Source of the DNA: Kondoa malvinella
Taxonomy: Eukaryota; Basidiomycota; Agaricostilbomycetes; Agaricostilbales; Kondoaceae
Direction: 5' to 3'
Assembly: GCA_039545315.1 (NCBI GenBank)
Contig: BCIM01000013.1
Span: 62,001 to 126,000 of the forward strand
Length of the DNA stretch: 64,000 nucleotides
Positions 1-10,992 of the stretch are shown here, piece after piece; within the stretch, counting starts at the first letter, position 1, and each line of letters opens with the position of its first letter. Made by a program: the position numbers and the translations under genes. Under the pieces are notes generated by a model. The model had not been told where the DNA came from. It worked only from the letters and a program-made list of their open reading frames with translations, and did no database searches.

Positions 1-325
1 CATCCTCGTGCAAAGAAGATGTGCAATACAAGCCAAATACCTGGAGATTGCTGTCACCCTTGAGTACACCTTACGCTGATGACACTGTACGCAGTCTCTT
101 TGATCACCGTAGCTCAAATGCCATCTTCGAACCCAACAGGTTGGAAACAAGATTCCTTGTGTTGCGTCGTCCATGGATCCTTCCACGCCTCCTTCTGATG
201 CGCTGCCGAGCAACATGCCACACTCTTGCACCTCGCACACCGCTTCAGGTTTTCCGAATTCGTACAACCCGCTCTTGCACATGACCATTTCTAAGACTTT
301 TGGTTAGCTGAAAGAAATCAGATGG
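1..325 (-). repeat. Partial decayed tandem copy and spacer of the left-edge gene family
   Basis: Bases 205-290 align, with many substitutions, to bases 897-985, the spacer downstream of the next copy. Bases about 130-204 resemble 815-890, the 5' part of the neighbouring copy. A third copy therefore seems to run off the left edge of the window. No open frame of useful length matches the family protein here, so this looks like a relic. Read by eye; a dot plot would fix the boundaries. Confidence 0.45.
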
Positions 326-869
326 CTAATAGCAGATGCGTACGTAGTTCTTGCGTATTGCTTGACTCATTGTTGCACCCATTGCCGGATCAAAGGTAGC
401 TTGTAGACGAGTAATCGGTCCGAAATCAGTCGATCCGACTTGCGAGTCGTACTGTAGCCAATTGCGCAAATAGGGTTTCAGCTTTTTGGCGGATGAAGAA
501 GCAGAGATAGCTGTTCGGTCTTCGTCGTTACAGAATTCCAGCAAGGTGCCTGAATCGATGTCAATGCGAAACTTTCCCGCGCTGCGAGATGAGCGTACCG
601 AGCAATGGGCAATTGTCAAAGATGACGTTGGGTATAGTCATACCACCTAGTTCAGCTACCGATCGATCCGCCTTTCGGAACATAGGCGCCTTCTCCACTA
701 AACGATCGAGCAGAGTTGGGTGATTCGCCTCGTCCGCGCGGAAGACAGTCGAAGATAGTGCTGGAAGACGGGTGTTGTCTGAAAAAAGACCATGCAGTAG
801 CTTATTGTGTTTGAGGGAGTCAGGACAGGTAGATTGAAGAAACGATCCATGATCTTGTGCTGAGTCCAA
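326..869 (-). pseudogene. Disrupted copy of a tandemly duplicated unknown gene
   Basis: Two minus-strand pieces (869-561 and about 560-326) match the intact neighbour at 986-1852: shared stretches include TLLDR(L/F)VE(K/R)AP, (L/M)G-G-x-LL-FCN-(D/E)-DR and KPYLR-WL-YDS. A possible GTACGC...TTCAG intron joins them at the same place as in the neighbour. The copy lacks the neighbour's first exon. Around 730-765 its DNA is one base shorter than the neighbour between the HYLRLS and LLDR motifs, which shifts the frame. It is best read as a pseudogene, though an unusual splice could rescue it. I do not recognise the family. Confidence 0.5.
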
Positions 870-985
870 ACACTCTTCTATGCTTCTCGCTGATGTTCAG
901 GCGAGCAGTAAGCCACGCTCTTACACCTTGCACACCGTTTCAGATTTTCAGCTTTTTCGCATCCCCTCATCGCACATGATAGTTT

Positions 986-1852
986 CTACTCTTGATTCAA
1001 CCGCAATCCTATCATGAGGGAAGAAGTGCTCACGTAGCGTTTCCTGGACCAATGACTCAATTGTGCACCGGTATCTAGGTCGAAAGTGAGCAGTAGCCGT
1101 TTGATTGGACCAAATTCTCGGTTCATTGACTTGGAATCATACGAGAGCCATCTTCTTAGATATGGCTTGATAATGATTGCTGCTGAAGAAGTCGACAGCT
1201 CGATTCGGTCTGTTTCATTGCAGAATTGTAAGAGAACGCCTGACATGCAGCAATCTTAGAGTATGGTCGGCAGAAAGCTGAGCAAAAGTCGAACATACCG
1301 AGTAATTGACATGTATCATATACCATGTCGGATATATCCATACCGCTTACTGTTGAGCCATCCGCACTTTGAAAGCTGGGCGCTCGTTCGACAAAACGAT
1401 CAAGCAGCGTTGCGCTCATCTTCTTGGATCGACTTGGAGATAGCCGTAAATAGTGCTCAAAGATCGGTAGTCCTACGAGGTGGATGATCATGTACGTCGG
1501 TGTATCTGACAGTTGCCAATTGGGCAGCTTCTGGCTTGCATCTCGATCAAGTGTGGGCAAGTCAAAGAACTGATCAACGATGCGAGGAAGATAGAGAGCA
1601 GCTAAGCGAGAGAGGTAGACATTCTGTTGTAGCTCGTCTTCTAGAAGCAATCGAGGTATCTGAGCGCTCTGTCAGTCGGTAAGGCGCTTCCCTAGTCATG
1701 AGACTGACGAAAACATTGACCAGGGTCCAGAAGCGCTCGAGGTTGGATTCATAGCGACCGTTTGAAATGCTTTCCTCGAATCCAAGCAGGACAGCGAATT
1801 CTCGCGAGAAAGGGCAGCCCATTGAGCGCAGTTCAGCTTCAGGAATTTCCAT
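986..1852 (-). CDS. Unknown protein, intact member of a local tandem family
   Basis: Reading starts at the ATG at 1852-1850 (MEIPEAELRS). It splices GTCAGT...GCTCAG to an exon beginning IPRLLLEDELQQNVYLSRL, then across a GTATGT...TGTCAG intron (phase 1, G|GC) to GVLLQFCNETDR, ending at a stop at 986-988. This gives one open protein of about 235 residues without signal peptide or membrane segment. No domain is recognised; conserved patches shared with the disrupted copy are LLDR-VE-AP, FCN-DR and PYLR-WL-YDS. The 5' end could extend further, since nothing in the sequence excludes an upstream exon. Confidence 0.5.
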
Positions 1853-2086
1853 TGCTATTGTTGCAAAGGGTATCGCGGTGCATCAGGCAAGGTGTACTCG
1901 GTACTCGGTGGTTGCGAGTCAAAGGGCCCAAGCCTTTTGCAACAAATGGTCAGACGATAGCATGACAGAGATCCAATGAAGGATACAACAGATGCCATTG
2001 CCTATGCGTCGCGCGATAAATAACAATTGCACGCCCTCCCAAATTGTTTGGCAATCTGTCATGACTTGTCCCAACTCTTCCCGCTT

Positions 2087-2592
2087 CTACGGATTCACAA
2101 ACCCTTCACAAATAGCCCCCGCTGACTCTATGTACATCATCTGCTCTTCCGTCAAATCTGGTCGTTTCCTGCATGGCATCCCTCAGCTACCGACACTGTT
2201 CCATTTGAACAACGCTGAACGCACCTAAACCGTTCTGGTAGTTCCCACCATTCCAGCACATCAGGCGGTGGTATGCCTTTCCCTGAACTTGAGCCGGAAG
2301 ATGACGGAGCAGCAGATGTTTTGGGAGAAGAAGGGACGAAAGGTCTTTTCTGCTTTTCTTGAAAGCTTGCGAATTGATCTAGCATATCACTTGGTGCCTG
2401 TTTCAATGTGTTAGTACTTGGGTAGAGGGATGTTAGAGAAGGGAAGACACGAACAGCCGGATGAGGCTGAGCTTCATGCGACGAGTTGGCCCATCTAGAT
2501 GCTCCTGCGCCTAGGAATTGTATGGATTGCTTGTGTCCTGCTGAACGCGACAGAGTAGTATGCAGCTGCCGCAGCTGACGTGTGAAGGACAT
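2087..2592 (-). CDS. Small probable mitochondrial protein, function unknown
   Basis: The ATG at 2592 opens MSFTRQLRQLHTTLSRSAG, an Arg/Ser/Thr-rich amphipathic N-terminus like a mitochondrial presequence; an in-frame upstream ATG at 2649 is less presequence-like. A GTGCGT...ATGCAG intron (2224-2169) joins DVLEWWELPERF to RKRPDLTEEQMMYIES and the stop at 2087. A second 57-nt intron, a multiple of three, may lie near 2451-2395 (branch-like CTAAC before CAG). The W-W-E-L-P-x-R-F-R plus L-T-E-E-x-M-x-x-I-E pattern seems conserved and recalls small mitoribosomal proteins, but I cannot name one. Product about 130-149 residues. Confidence 0.55.
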
Positions 2593-2798
2593 GGTTGATA
2601 GTAACAAGCTGGAGAGGCAGTCAACAAATGCACTCTGAGGCGGAGGCAAGCTGAAGAAGTACAGGCTAGGTAGACAATCACGGGTAGAGCAATAACAAGA
2701 ATCGGGAAGCTTTCAATTTCATTCGCAAACACTTTGATGCCCAGTATTACTCTCCTTCGATCATCATCAAGCTAAAGGCATACATTGACGGTAGCTGC

Positions 2799-3365
2799 TC
2801 AGTAGGCGTAAGAGTTGTCCTGCGAATGAGAAGGTCTTAGCTGAGTAGAAGAGCAAAACATCAAAGAGAAACTCACAAAGCCGCCAAAGCTCATTTGGTT
2901 TCCGCCGTGGTTGCCGCAGCAATTGCCTACCGGATCCATGAGCTAAAGGTAATCAAAGAAAGAGAAAGCATACCCATAGCGCAAGAGTCGCAGTGGTCTG
3001 CACCGGAGCAGCCATTTTGAGCAAACGAATTAAAGTCTGCAGCTCCACCGCAGTTGCTTTAGAATCCGTCAGCATACGATGATAGAGACAAGACAAGACA
3101 TACCATCGACTGCAGGCACCGGCGCAACCGCATGTGCCAGAGCTGCAACCGCACTTGCATCATGCATTAGACTCGCTCATCAATCAAATCAAGCAGAACT
3201 CACAGCACAGCCAGAAGTGGCATTGTCATTGTAACCACCGAAGCTTTGCATGTTGTTCTGGCCACCGCCTAGTAATGTTTGATCAGGCTTGTAAAGGCTT
3301 GAGACGGCAAAGAATGACTTACAGGTGCAGGCACCGAATTGGCTCATTCCGCATTCGCAGTTCAT
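2799..3365 (-). CDS. Metallothionein-like cysteine-rich protein, six exons
   Basis: Splicing five short introns (GT...AG, all in frame) gives a 103-residue protein beginning MNCECGMSQFGACTC and ending DNSYAY. It has 17 cysteines at residues 3, 5, 13, 15, 35, 37, 39, 44, 46, 50, 53, 55, 69, 75, 78, 83 and 84, many as C-x-C plus one CC pair, and only two histidines. This is the composition of metallothioneins, which chelate Cu(I), Zn or Cd in the cytosol. A motif M-x-S-F-G-G or Q-M-S-F-G-G recurs outside the Cys clusters. No signal peptide is present. A TATAAAA box lies about 100 nt upstream of the ATG, fitting an inducible gene. Metal preference cannot be told from sequence. Alternative: another small Cys-rich intracellular protein. 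Confidence 0.72.
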
Positions 3366-3465
3366 CTTTTGTGTATTGTTTTTGGGAAGTGGTTGAAGAT
3401 GATAAGGACGAGCTTGAAGTGATTTGATATGTGTAGGAAAGAAGATAATGCAAAGCGAGACGAGC

Positions 3466-3472
3466 TTTTATA
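3466..3472 (-). promoter_or_regulatory. TATA box of the metallothionein-like gene
   Basis: TATAAAA read on the minus strand, 101 nt upstream of the ATG at 3365. A TGCGCAC heptamer at 3517-3523, 45 nt further upstream, fits the animal metal-response core TGCRCNC; in a fungus this may be chance. Confidence 0.5.
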
Positions 3473-4081
3473 CTGCCCAAGTTCTTGCCACAGAGCTGTG
3501 CATGAACGGAAAGCCATGCGCACAAGTAGTCAGAAATGAATGAGCGCTCGGGTACTCTGTTCAGGTCTCTCCTCGGATTGGGCGGTGTTTCACCGCTGCC
3601 AAAGAGGGAAGGAAGGTAAACTAATGAAAGACCTAGAAGGTACCTTTGTCCGGGTATACTTGGGCTATGCTTTTGTTCACACTAGAGCAGAAATGCTGCA
3701 CTGGACGTGCGGGACAGAGAGCATCGAATTCACGGTTAAGAGGGTTCGCTCGAGTGAATGGGGTTCTAAGCAATGGAGGTAGAAAGGTCATGATGAGTGA
3801 ACAGCACGAAGAGAAACAACGAGCATGCAAGCTCAAGCGTGGAAGAAATTGCTGGCGTCCAGTGAAAATCGCTCAGTACCGTGCTTCCGCCAGGCAGCTC
3901 TTCCTAGCGAAATCAAGTTTGGCAAGCTGGAAGGACAACATGGCAGACAGCAGATACCCGTTATAACGGGCAGCACCATCGTTGGTGGACAAGCAGCGTT
4001 GCATCGATCGGCAGCTGCTGTTGCTCTCCTACGGCCTGCAGCATCTTCCAGCGCCTCACACAAGCTACAGAGCACATCAAT
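3473..4081. other. Divergent intergenic region
   Basis: About 600 bases between two divergently transcribed genes. Short open frames occur on both strands but none has protein-like character; apart from the TATA region at its left end I see no further feature. Confidence 0.4.
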
Positions 4082-4540
4082 ATGCAATTCGCGACAAGAC
4101 TCGGCCTCTCCTTGTAAGTTTCGATCCTGCATTACATGTCCTTTTGTCCAGCGCTCTCCCTTTGCTGCTCGCTGGACTGTCGCGATGCAACTCTTCTCGT
4201 CAGCCTGCTGCTCTGCTCCCTTCGATATTACCCAGCTGTTCAGCTGCACCACGCGATCAATCGATCGAAGCTATTTCCCCCTCTCAGATGATTTTCTGCC
4301 TGAATGCGTCATCTTATGCTCCTGTATTTCCACCGACAGTGCAATAGCCGCTCCTATAGCGTATGTGGTTGGCACGTATGGACTGAAAGCGGGAGAACGG
4401 AGCAAAGCGGCAAAGCTTGTAGAGCCGGGAGCTACAGATAATATCGGCTACGCGCCTAAGAAGGTCGAGAAGAGTGGTATGTTCTCAATATCCAGTTGTT
4501 GGATACTGTCTGACTTGTCTTTTCAGGCGGAGGTGTCTAA
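4082..4540 (+). CDS. Small single-span membrane or secreted protein, unknown
   Basis: ATG at 4082 opens MQFATRLGLS, then a GTAAGT...TCCAG intron (4114-4151) leads to a hydrophobic stretch FALPLLLAGL. The 3' part is a clear frame, IAAPIAYVVGTYGLKAGER to KKVEKS, and a final intron (GTATGT...TTTCAG) leads to GGGV and the stop at 4538-4540. The middle intron is uncertain: donor 4179 with acceptor 4339 gives a 69-residue protein with one continuous hydrophobic segment; donor 4199 with acceptor 4287 gives a longer one. I do not recognise the family. RNA reads would decide. Confidence 0.4.
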
Positions 4541-5051
4541 AATGGATTTGTTCAAATGTCAATAGCAACAGTGCACGAGCAACACAGATATTGTCAAAAG
4601 GTCGCTCGCCCAGAGCTTGCGCTCAGAGCTCAAACTGTCGCGACCAATCACCCAGTCTCTCGTTCTCTGTCTCGATCCGCTCTACCAACTTTAATCAATG
4701 GGCAGGCCAACATGCGTTATCGTCTACTGGATGGGCGGGTCCGAGACTCTGAGCTGAGACTCTTTTTGGAACTAGCTCTAGCAATTGCTGGTTGTCTCAC
4801 AGGCGTTTATTCGATTGCTCTATGGATCTGCCCACCTGAGAGTTGAGTCTGCGCTCGGTCTCATGCCAACAGCGGCGATATACTTCGTGTGCACTAGCTA
4901 TACAAGTCACCACGTATGCTCAGAGACAGATGTGCCGTCGCGCCGATCGCTCCACCTAATTTAAACTGTGTTTTTCCCTTGCCTCCCTTGCGGGCTGCGT
5001 GAAACTTTCCAAGTCGAGCTCTTGTCTCTCCATGATACCCTAGATCCAGCA
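4541..5051. other. Intergenic region upstream of the histidine kinase gene
   Basis: About 510 bases. A 96-codon plus-strand frame starting at 4556 has no recognisable character. Nothing else seen. Confidence 0.35.
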
Positions 5052-8006
5052 ATGATGTCCAATATGAATTTGCCTGCGGAAGTGTTTAGCGCAGTGATAC
5101 AGGTTCGTTGCCTTTTCAAATGGTCCGTAAGCGGCACTGAGTTGTGTATAGGCTATGGGATCGTAGGGCAGCTTCTATGATTCGATATAAATGCTCAATT
5201 TGAGCCTTCAGACCTCCGCTGGCTGTTATCTCAGACACAGGGTGAGCTTTCTTGCTGCCAAAAGAGGAATGTATGAACTAAACGCTCTGCAGCGAAATAT
5301 TGTTCAATAACAAGGAATTCCTTCAAGACGATGATCAGCTGGAAGAGACAATCATGCTGGATCGCAGTCAGTGATGGCAGAAAGCACCGCCTTGTCATCA
5401 AGTACTGACTAGCTCTTTAATCAGACGTCCTCATGATTCACCATAACGGCCGACAAAGGAAGCTAGAACGGAGGGACTGGAAAACGTCAGATCAATCAGG
5501 CACTGTCGTTTGGTTGAGCGAGTCGCCTGTTTCGCTTTTGCGAAATATTGTGCCGGAACAGCATGAAGCAGAGGATGAACAGGCTCAGCAATTGAGAGCT
5601 TTGCAGGACGAGAATCAGGTTTGTAACTGTCCAATGATCCTCTTTCAGTTCTGAAGGTGCAATTGGTTGGCATTCAGGCATGGCATGGTATTCCCACCCT
5701 GCTACTTAATATGGAACGTATTGACCCTGTTCTAGTGCTACTGAACGCTATACCAGCCGCTGCACTTGTCATAAGCACCAGTGGAGAAGTAATATACCAA
5801 AGCAAGACGATGAACGAATGTTTTGGAGCGGCTAAACCGAGGAAATGGAAGCACATTGACGAGCTGGCCGCTGAGACCTGCGAGGCCTACGCAGCGAATG
5901 GCGTTGACTATCCCGAAGAGAACTATCCTTTAGCCAGATCAGTAAAGAATGGCGAAGTTGTAAGGGGTGAGAAGATGTTGATCACGCGGGGAGATGGCAG
6001 TCAAGCAACTTTACGAGTCTCTGCAAGTCCAATCTACAACAAAGATCACAAGATTGAAAGGGCGGTCGCGTTCTTGGAAGATACGACTGCTGAAGCGGCC
6101 ATGGAGAAGCAGCTGCGCATTCTGCAAGATCAAGAAACATCTCTTTCTCAGCTGAAGGCCAAGTCAAGATTCGTTGCAAATACCAGTCATGGTATGTCGG
6201 AACAGCTTTCCGAAGTGTAAAACTGATGGTGACCACAGAGATACGAACACCGGCTGCTGGCTTGCTCGGACTGTCAGAGTGAGCTCTTGCCAAAGTCTTC
6301 GATTGACATAGGAGCTCAAACGGTCTGCAGAATCATGCTATCGACGAGTCTGCGTGACGACCAGCGAGAAATAGCAAAGTCGATGCAGGAAAGTGCGCAA
6401 CGCCTCGTCCGCATCATCAATACATTCCTAGACTTGTGAGTCACCGGCGCTGCAACCCCAAAATGATGCTGATGTCCAAGTCCAATAGCTCAAAGCTGTA
6501 TGTGAAATTCGCTACTTAGATGGGTCATACAATGATTTGTCATGTCCAGTGAAGCGCAACAGGCGATACTCGATGAAACAAGTATTCGCCCACTTCAGCT
6601 GCTCAACGAGCTTCAAACCATATATAACAAGATTGCACAGCAGAAGAATGCCATTGTGCAAGTCAAGCTCGACGACAACGTGCCTGCCGTGATAGAAGGC
6701 GACCTCCTCAAGATCACTCAAGTGATCAGTAACCTATGCGATAATGCCATCAAGTTCAGCCCGCCCGGTAGCTTGGTGGATCTGGAATGCAGTATCGTTG
6801 ATGAGAAATGGGTTCAAATGGCAGTCAAAGACAGCGGAATAGGCATCTCGTATGTCTGACATTCAGAATTGCTTTGGCATCGGCTAAAAAATCCTCTTAT
6901 AGCCAAGCGGATGCGAAGCACATCTTTGATCCTTTCAGTCAAGCAGATGGTACCACAACCAGACTAGTAAGCAAATGGCCTCTCCTCCGTTCCATCGCTA
7001 ATAGCCTTTGTAGTATGGAGGCTCAGGACTCGGTCTAGCACTCAGTCGGGATCTGGCGCAAGTAAGAAAACGCTCTTTGAGACAGAAACCAGAATTGACC
7101 GAGATACAGTTGATGGAGGGGTCGCTCGAGTACATCTTTCGCAAAGACGACATTGGCGCTCTCTTTCGATTCAGATTCCCGCTGAAAGAGCCACAAGTCA
7201 GTCTGTTGTAGCGGCGTCTACGCTTCTGCTGATCACTAGCCTAGGTCTCGTCATTACTGCAGCTGCCGCCTCTTGATCATAGACGTAGTGGATCGCCAAT
7301 CGCTGGCAGCTCAAGGTCCGACTCGAATTCGTCGTCCGACGTCAGTATGCGTCCGGAAAGCAGAATTGAACCAGTAAGGATACTTGTTGCAGAAGACGAC
7401 AGGTATGTCTGAATGCACCGATAACGCGGAATTGACAACTTACTCATTTCGCTTACAGAGTCAATTCAGTCAGCATCTGCCTCCCACCTGTAGATGCCCT
7501 GCTTACTCACTGCTTTCATAGATGATCATCGAAAGATTCTTGTCACAAGCCGGCTTCGACATAGAGATGACTGTCAACGGTCGATCCGCTTTGGACAAGT
7601 ACAAGGAAGAACAAGGCAAATTTGATGTTGTGCTCCTCGACTGTGAGTCCTTGTTGCTATTCGATAACGAGTCGCTAATGCTTTGTTGAAGGCATGATGC
7701 CGATCCTAGACGGATATCAGACAGCTATGGAAATTGGCGCATATGAGAAAGTAGCCAATTTATCGCCTACCCCCATAGCTGCTATTTCGGCCAACTGCAC
7801 TACTGAAGACAAGGCGAAATGTATCGCTGCAGGCATGGAGTACTTTATAGGTATCGTTCACGCAACGCTGTCTTACGTGATGACTGAGCGATCTTACAGG
7901 GAAACCTTTCTCTGCGAAACAGCTATATCAATGTTTGGATGAGATTCTCTCGGCAGCTAAACTTCGGCGAATGGGAGAGATAGCTTTAGAAATGGATGTA
8001 GAGTAG
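5052..8006 (+). CDS. Hybrid histidine kinase with PAS sensing and a receiver domain
   Basis: A multi-exon two-component sensor. In order: a PAS-like segment (5211-5590, LAVISDTGEILFNNKEF), a clear PAS domain (5715-6110, LVISTSGEVIYQSKTMNE), and a HisKA H-box joined across an intron as SRFVANTSH|EIRTPAAGLLG, His being the phosphoacceptor. The dimerisation helix ends DFSKLEAQQ. An HATPase domain has N-box NLCDNAIKFSP, G1 DSGIGIS and G2 GGSGLGLALS. A linker precedes a receiver domain (about 7360-7960) with acidic pair EDD, phosphoacceptor Asp in LLD|CMMPILDG and Lys in GKPF. No membrane segment is seen, so a cytosolic sensor feeding a phosphotransfer protein and a HOG-type MAPK route is expected from fungal families. 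The stop at 8004-8006 is firm. The 5' end is not: the frame from the 5052 ATG does not join cleanly to the next exon. Confidence 0.85.
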
Positions 8007-8127
8007 GGTGTATCATCAGGGCAGAGAGACGTTGTGGGTTGTGCGTTCCGTTCATCAGGTTGTATTTGTAGTCAAAGAATATGGGGAGAGAGCATGGATA
8101 TCTGCATTAAAGAGCAATTGACCATTC

Positions 8128-9407
8128 TCACAGTTTCGATGCTGAATACTTGTGCACCGATTCGAGGAAACACCTCATCGTCTCTGGGTCGACTGCTGGA
8201 GTTATGCCTAAAGGAGCGATCAGCGCATGATCCTATGGTAGGTAGGAAGAAGACCCACCGTGTCCCAAGTTGGCAATATGCGATCCGCTCGTGCCAAACC
8301 CTTCTTCCTCACTAAACATCACCTCGACTTCCCTTTTCAATGCCTCATGTTCCGCATACAACAACGAAGGATCCAAATTACCCTGCAGCGCACATCTGCT
8401 GCCCACAATCTTGCGCGCTTCAGCGGCCGAAACGGTCCAATCGAGTCCGACTACATCATAACCTGCATCCGCCAAGAAACCTAACGCATGGCCATTCGCG
8501 CCTTTTGCAAACACAATCATTGGCACTAGGTCGAGGTTCTCTTCTGCTAGTTGAGCGTGAACGGTGTAGGAGATTTGTTTGAGGTAGGGAAGAGAGAATT
8601 GTTGGAAATCCCGAGGTGTGAGTTCGCCTGCCCAGGAATCAAAGACTTGTACTAGCTTTTAGCAAGAGATATACCAATCAGTTACGTATGTAATAGACTA
8701 GCTATCTCTGCTAACCTGTGCGCCTGCTCGTATCTGGCCAACTAGATATGTAGCTGCAATATCGGCAATTTTGGAAAGTAGCTTTGACGAAAGTTCAGGT
8801 TGGTTCCATAGCCACGTTTTCGCCTTTTGAAACGTCTTGCTCCCTCCGCCTTCAATCATGTAGGCGAACAGCGTCCAAGGTGCACCACAGAAACCGATGA
8901 GCGGAACTTGACCTTTCAGTTCATGCCGCGTCAACGTAAGGGCCTTGTAGACGTAATCGAGTTCTTTGTCTGTTTCCACTGGCCTGTCGAGTACTTTCTG
9001 GGCATCTTCTACCGTGACGATCGGATCTGGGAAATGAGGACCTTGGGCAGGCAGCATTTGTACTTCCATGCCCATGGCTTGTGGGATAACAAGAATGTCT
9101 GAAAAGATGATGGCTGCGTCTAGTAGACCCGAGTAGCGCCTGATGGGCTGTAGAGTGATTTCACAGGCCAAAGCTGGGGTACGACATATTTCAAAGAAGT
9201 CGTGCTCTTTGCGGACTTCGCGGAATCTTTGCAGCACACAGAAATAAGCCATAGGCTCAAACTCGGGAGCTGGTGGGGGACTATTCACTCTGGAAGGTAG
9301 CGGCCTGCTTGACGCATAACCCAAACTGGACTTCGCTCAGTCTTTTCTCTTCGAGCCGCTCTCAGCATCAAATCATTTGTAAGTGTCGGGAAGTTGTGCT
9401 CTGCCAT
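8128..9407 (-). CDS. HEM12: Uroporphyrinogen decarboxylase (heme biosynthesis)
   Basis: Four exons join into a full-length enzyme that removes four acetate carboxyls from uroporphyrinogen III to make coproporphyrinogen III in the cytosol. The start [20 protein letters not shown] leads to the family signature [14 protein letters not shown], completed across an intron to [17 protein letters not shown]. Then come [17 protein letters not shown] with the catalytic Asp of the FSD motif, [27 protein letters not shown] and LQGNLDP. The last exon supplies [10 protein letters not shown] and the stop at 8128. The acceptor before FREVRK and the donor after LGHG are canonical. It converges with the histidine kinase (121 nt gap) and diverges from the first AA16-like gene. 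Confidence 0.95.
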
Positions 9408-9580
9408 TGCTTGATTGCGGGTATCCTCTCAGCGTTGTTGTGGTATCGGATGTACTTGCTTGTCTCTGTGTCAAAGACAGGTTGTCAAGTTCCGACCATC
9501 TGGCTTCTGTTTTGTTCTGATGTACATTGCTTGCACATCTTTCGTGTGCTTGAGAGCGTTACCTCTGATCTATATTCGCA

Positions 9581-9693
9581 TTATGTACTCGGATTACACT
9601 GGAATCGTACTTTCCGAATGTCTCTTCCGAGTCTTCCTTTGTTCTTGTTGTCGGCTTCATCACTTGGTGTACGAGTGACTGTCGTTCAGACGA
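9581..9693 (+). promoter_or_regulatory. Promoter block conserved with the paralogous LPMO gene
   Basis: Two blocks upstream of the 9811 gene align with the region upstream of the 12237 gene: one starting ATGTACT near 9583 and a 23-nt block at 9671-9693 (ACGAGTGACTGTCGTTCAGA then CGA), which differs from its counterpart at 12075-12097 at three positions. Confidence 0.45.
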
Positions 9694-9810
9694 CGTCTGT
9701 ATCCGGCTCGCTGACAGTATTCTTCGGTTGCTTTCTTACCATCAGCCCGACAACCCAGCTTCCTCTGTCCCTTCAGCTTCATCTTTACATCCCTATCACC
9801 AGCTTTCACT

Positions 9811-10656
9811 ATGGCCATCTTTGCTCGCTGCCTACCTCTTCTCTTGTTCGCTGTCGCTAGCGTAGTAGGACACGGATGCATCATCGAACCGCCCAGGCGC
9901 CCTGGAGGCGGAGGAAGGGTAGATGCCTGTGGATCTGCCATCCAAGAAGCAGATAAAGCCGTCGGGTCAGTGACTACCTCGTTTTCGTGCGCTTCGCTAA
10001 GATGTCTTTCTCAGCGGCACTTTGCGCATTTCGGAACTTAGAAATCTACCACACGACCCTGCACGCTGCAACGTCGAACTGTGCAAAGGGACACAGTTCT
10101 CTGATGCGGTCTCAAGAGGCACGATTCAGCATTACAGGGCCGGACAAACTTTTGATATGAAAGTAGACATTCGAGCTGTGAGTGTTCTCCTTCTGACATT
10201 GCAAAACAATGGGTCTGAATGTAGTGTTACAGACGCACCCTGGTAGAGCCGATGTGTCTATTGTCGACATAAGCACGGGCCAACGCATTGGCGAGCCATT
10301 GAAGAAATGGGACAGTGGCTATGGCGCGGCGATCGAAGTGCAGACTTTCTCTTTGACTATGCCGCATGGCTTGGAACAATGCTCTCAAGCCGGTCGCTGC
10401 GTAGTGTCATGGTAAGGTCCCTGACTTTCTACCTGACGCAATCGCTTATTGTCTCGCAGGTATTGGTCGGGAGTGTACGTCCTGCTATGAAGAACAATAG
10501 CGTGCTCAGCTCTAAAATGTCTTCCTTTGCAGAGACTTGTCCAACCAGGCTTTCTATGAAGAACAGCAGTACAACAGGTCCGTTTTCAGGAAGCGACTGC
10601 TTAACATCAGATTGACGAGGTCTCGCAGTTGTGTCGATTTCTCCTGGTCGCCTTGA
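9811..10656 (+). CDS. AA16-like lytic polysaccharide monooxygenase, secreted
   Basis: Signal peptide MAIFARCLPLLLFAVASVVG is followed directly by His21 (HGCIIEPPRRPGG), the N-terminal copper-brace histidine of LPMOs. Later exons give RCNVELCKGTQFSD, AGQTFDMKVDIRA, THPGRADVSIVD (second copper His), STGQRIGEPLKKW, LEQCSQAGRCVVSWYW and NSCVDFSWSP, matching the AA16 pattern (LCKG-QFAD; HTG-ANVSIVD-ST; GDCVLQWYW; SC-DF). LPMOs oxidatively cleave polysaccharides outside the cell. Introns are short; one exon (10460-10474) is only 15 nt. The protein ends at the AA16 core, with no linker or anchor. Family assignment is by remembered pattern, so AA16-like rather than certain AA16. A paralogue lies at 12237. 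Confidence 0.8.
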
Positions 10657-10992
10657 GGGATCTCGACCCTACGAGATGGTCGATGGTAGCGCCGCCTCAG
10701 CCCTTCAATGGTCCCTCGGTCGGCTGCCAGTATCGTTATTGTATTGTAGAGGTTTCTCCATTCGGTTCTTGGTACTATACTATGCATTACATTCGTATCT
10801 GATTCTTACTCCCGTTATGCTCTCCCAAGGTTACTTTGTCACATTCCGCAGACCAGCTCAGGCGCTTTATTGCATTATCCTGCACCATTATCTTTACCGC
10901 TCTCTTTCGGCGACATCTTTTGCTGAAGTAAAAGAACAAATGCCTATTGCGCAGTAAAAGTTTCTAGTAGAGAGATCAGCCTCTGCGGCTAG
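10657..10992. other. Intergenic region between convergent genes
   Basis: About 335 bases between the first LPMO gene and the 3' end of the heptad-repeat gene. No gene or structured signal seen. Confidence 0.35.

Noticed and set aside
3517..3523. Metal-response element (TGCGCAC) as firm regulator of the metallothionein-like gene
   Set aside because: A seven-base match to an animal consensus is expected by chance in a fungal promoter; mentioned only as a hint.
3833..4252. 139-codon minus-strand Cys-containing frame
   Set aside because: Opposite the small gene at 4082-4540; no splice sites, signal peptide or regular Cys spacing.
9811..10656. AA9 or AA11 assignment for the HG-P-RRPGG proteins
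   Set aside because: The core motifs (LCKG-QFSD, HPG-ADVSIVD, CVVSWYW, SC-DF) fit AA16 better; AA9 motifs such as Q-x-YP-x-C are absent.
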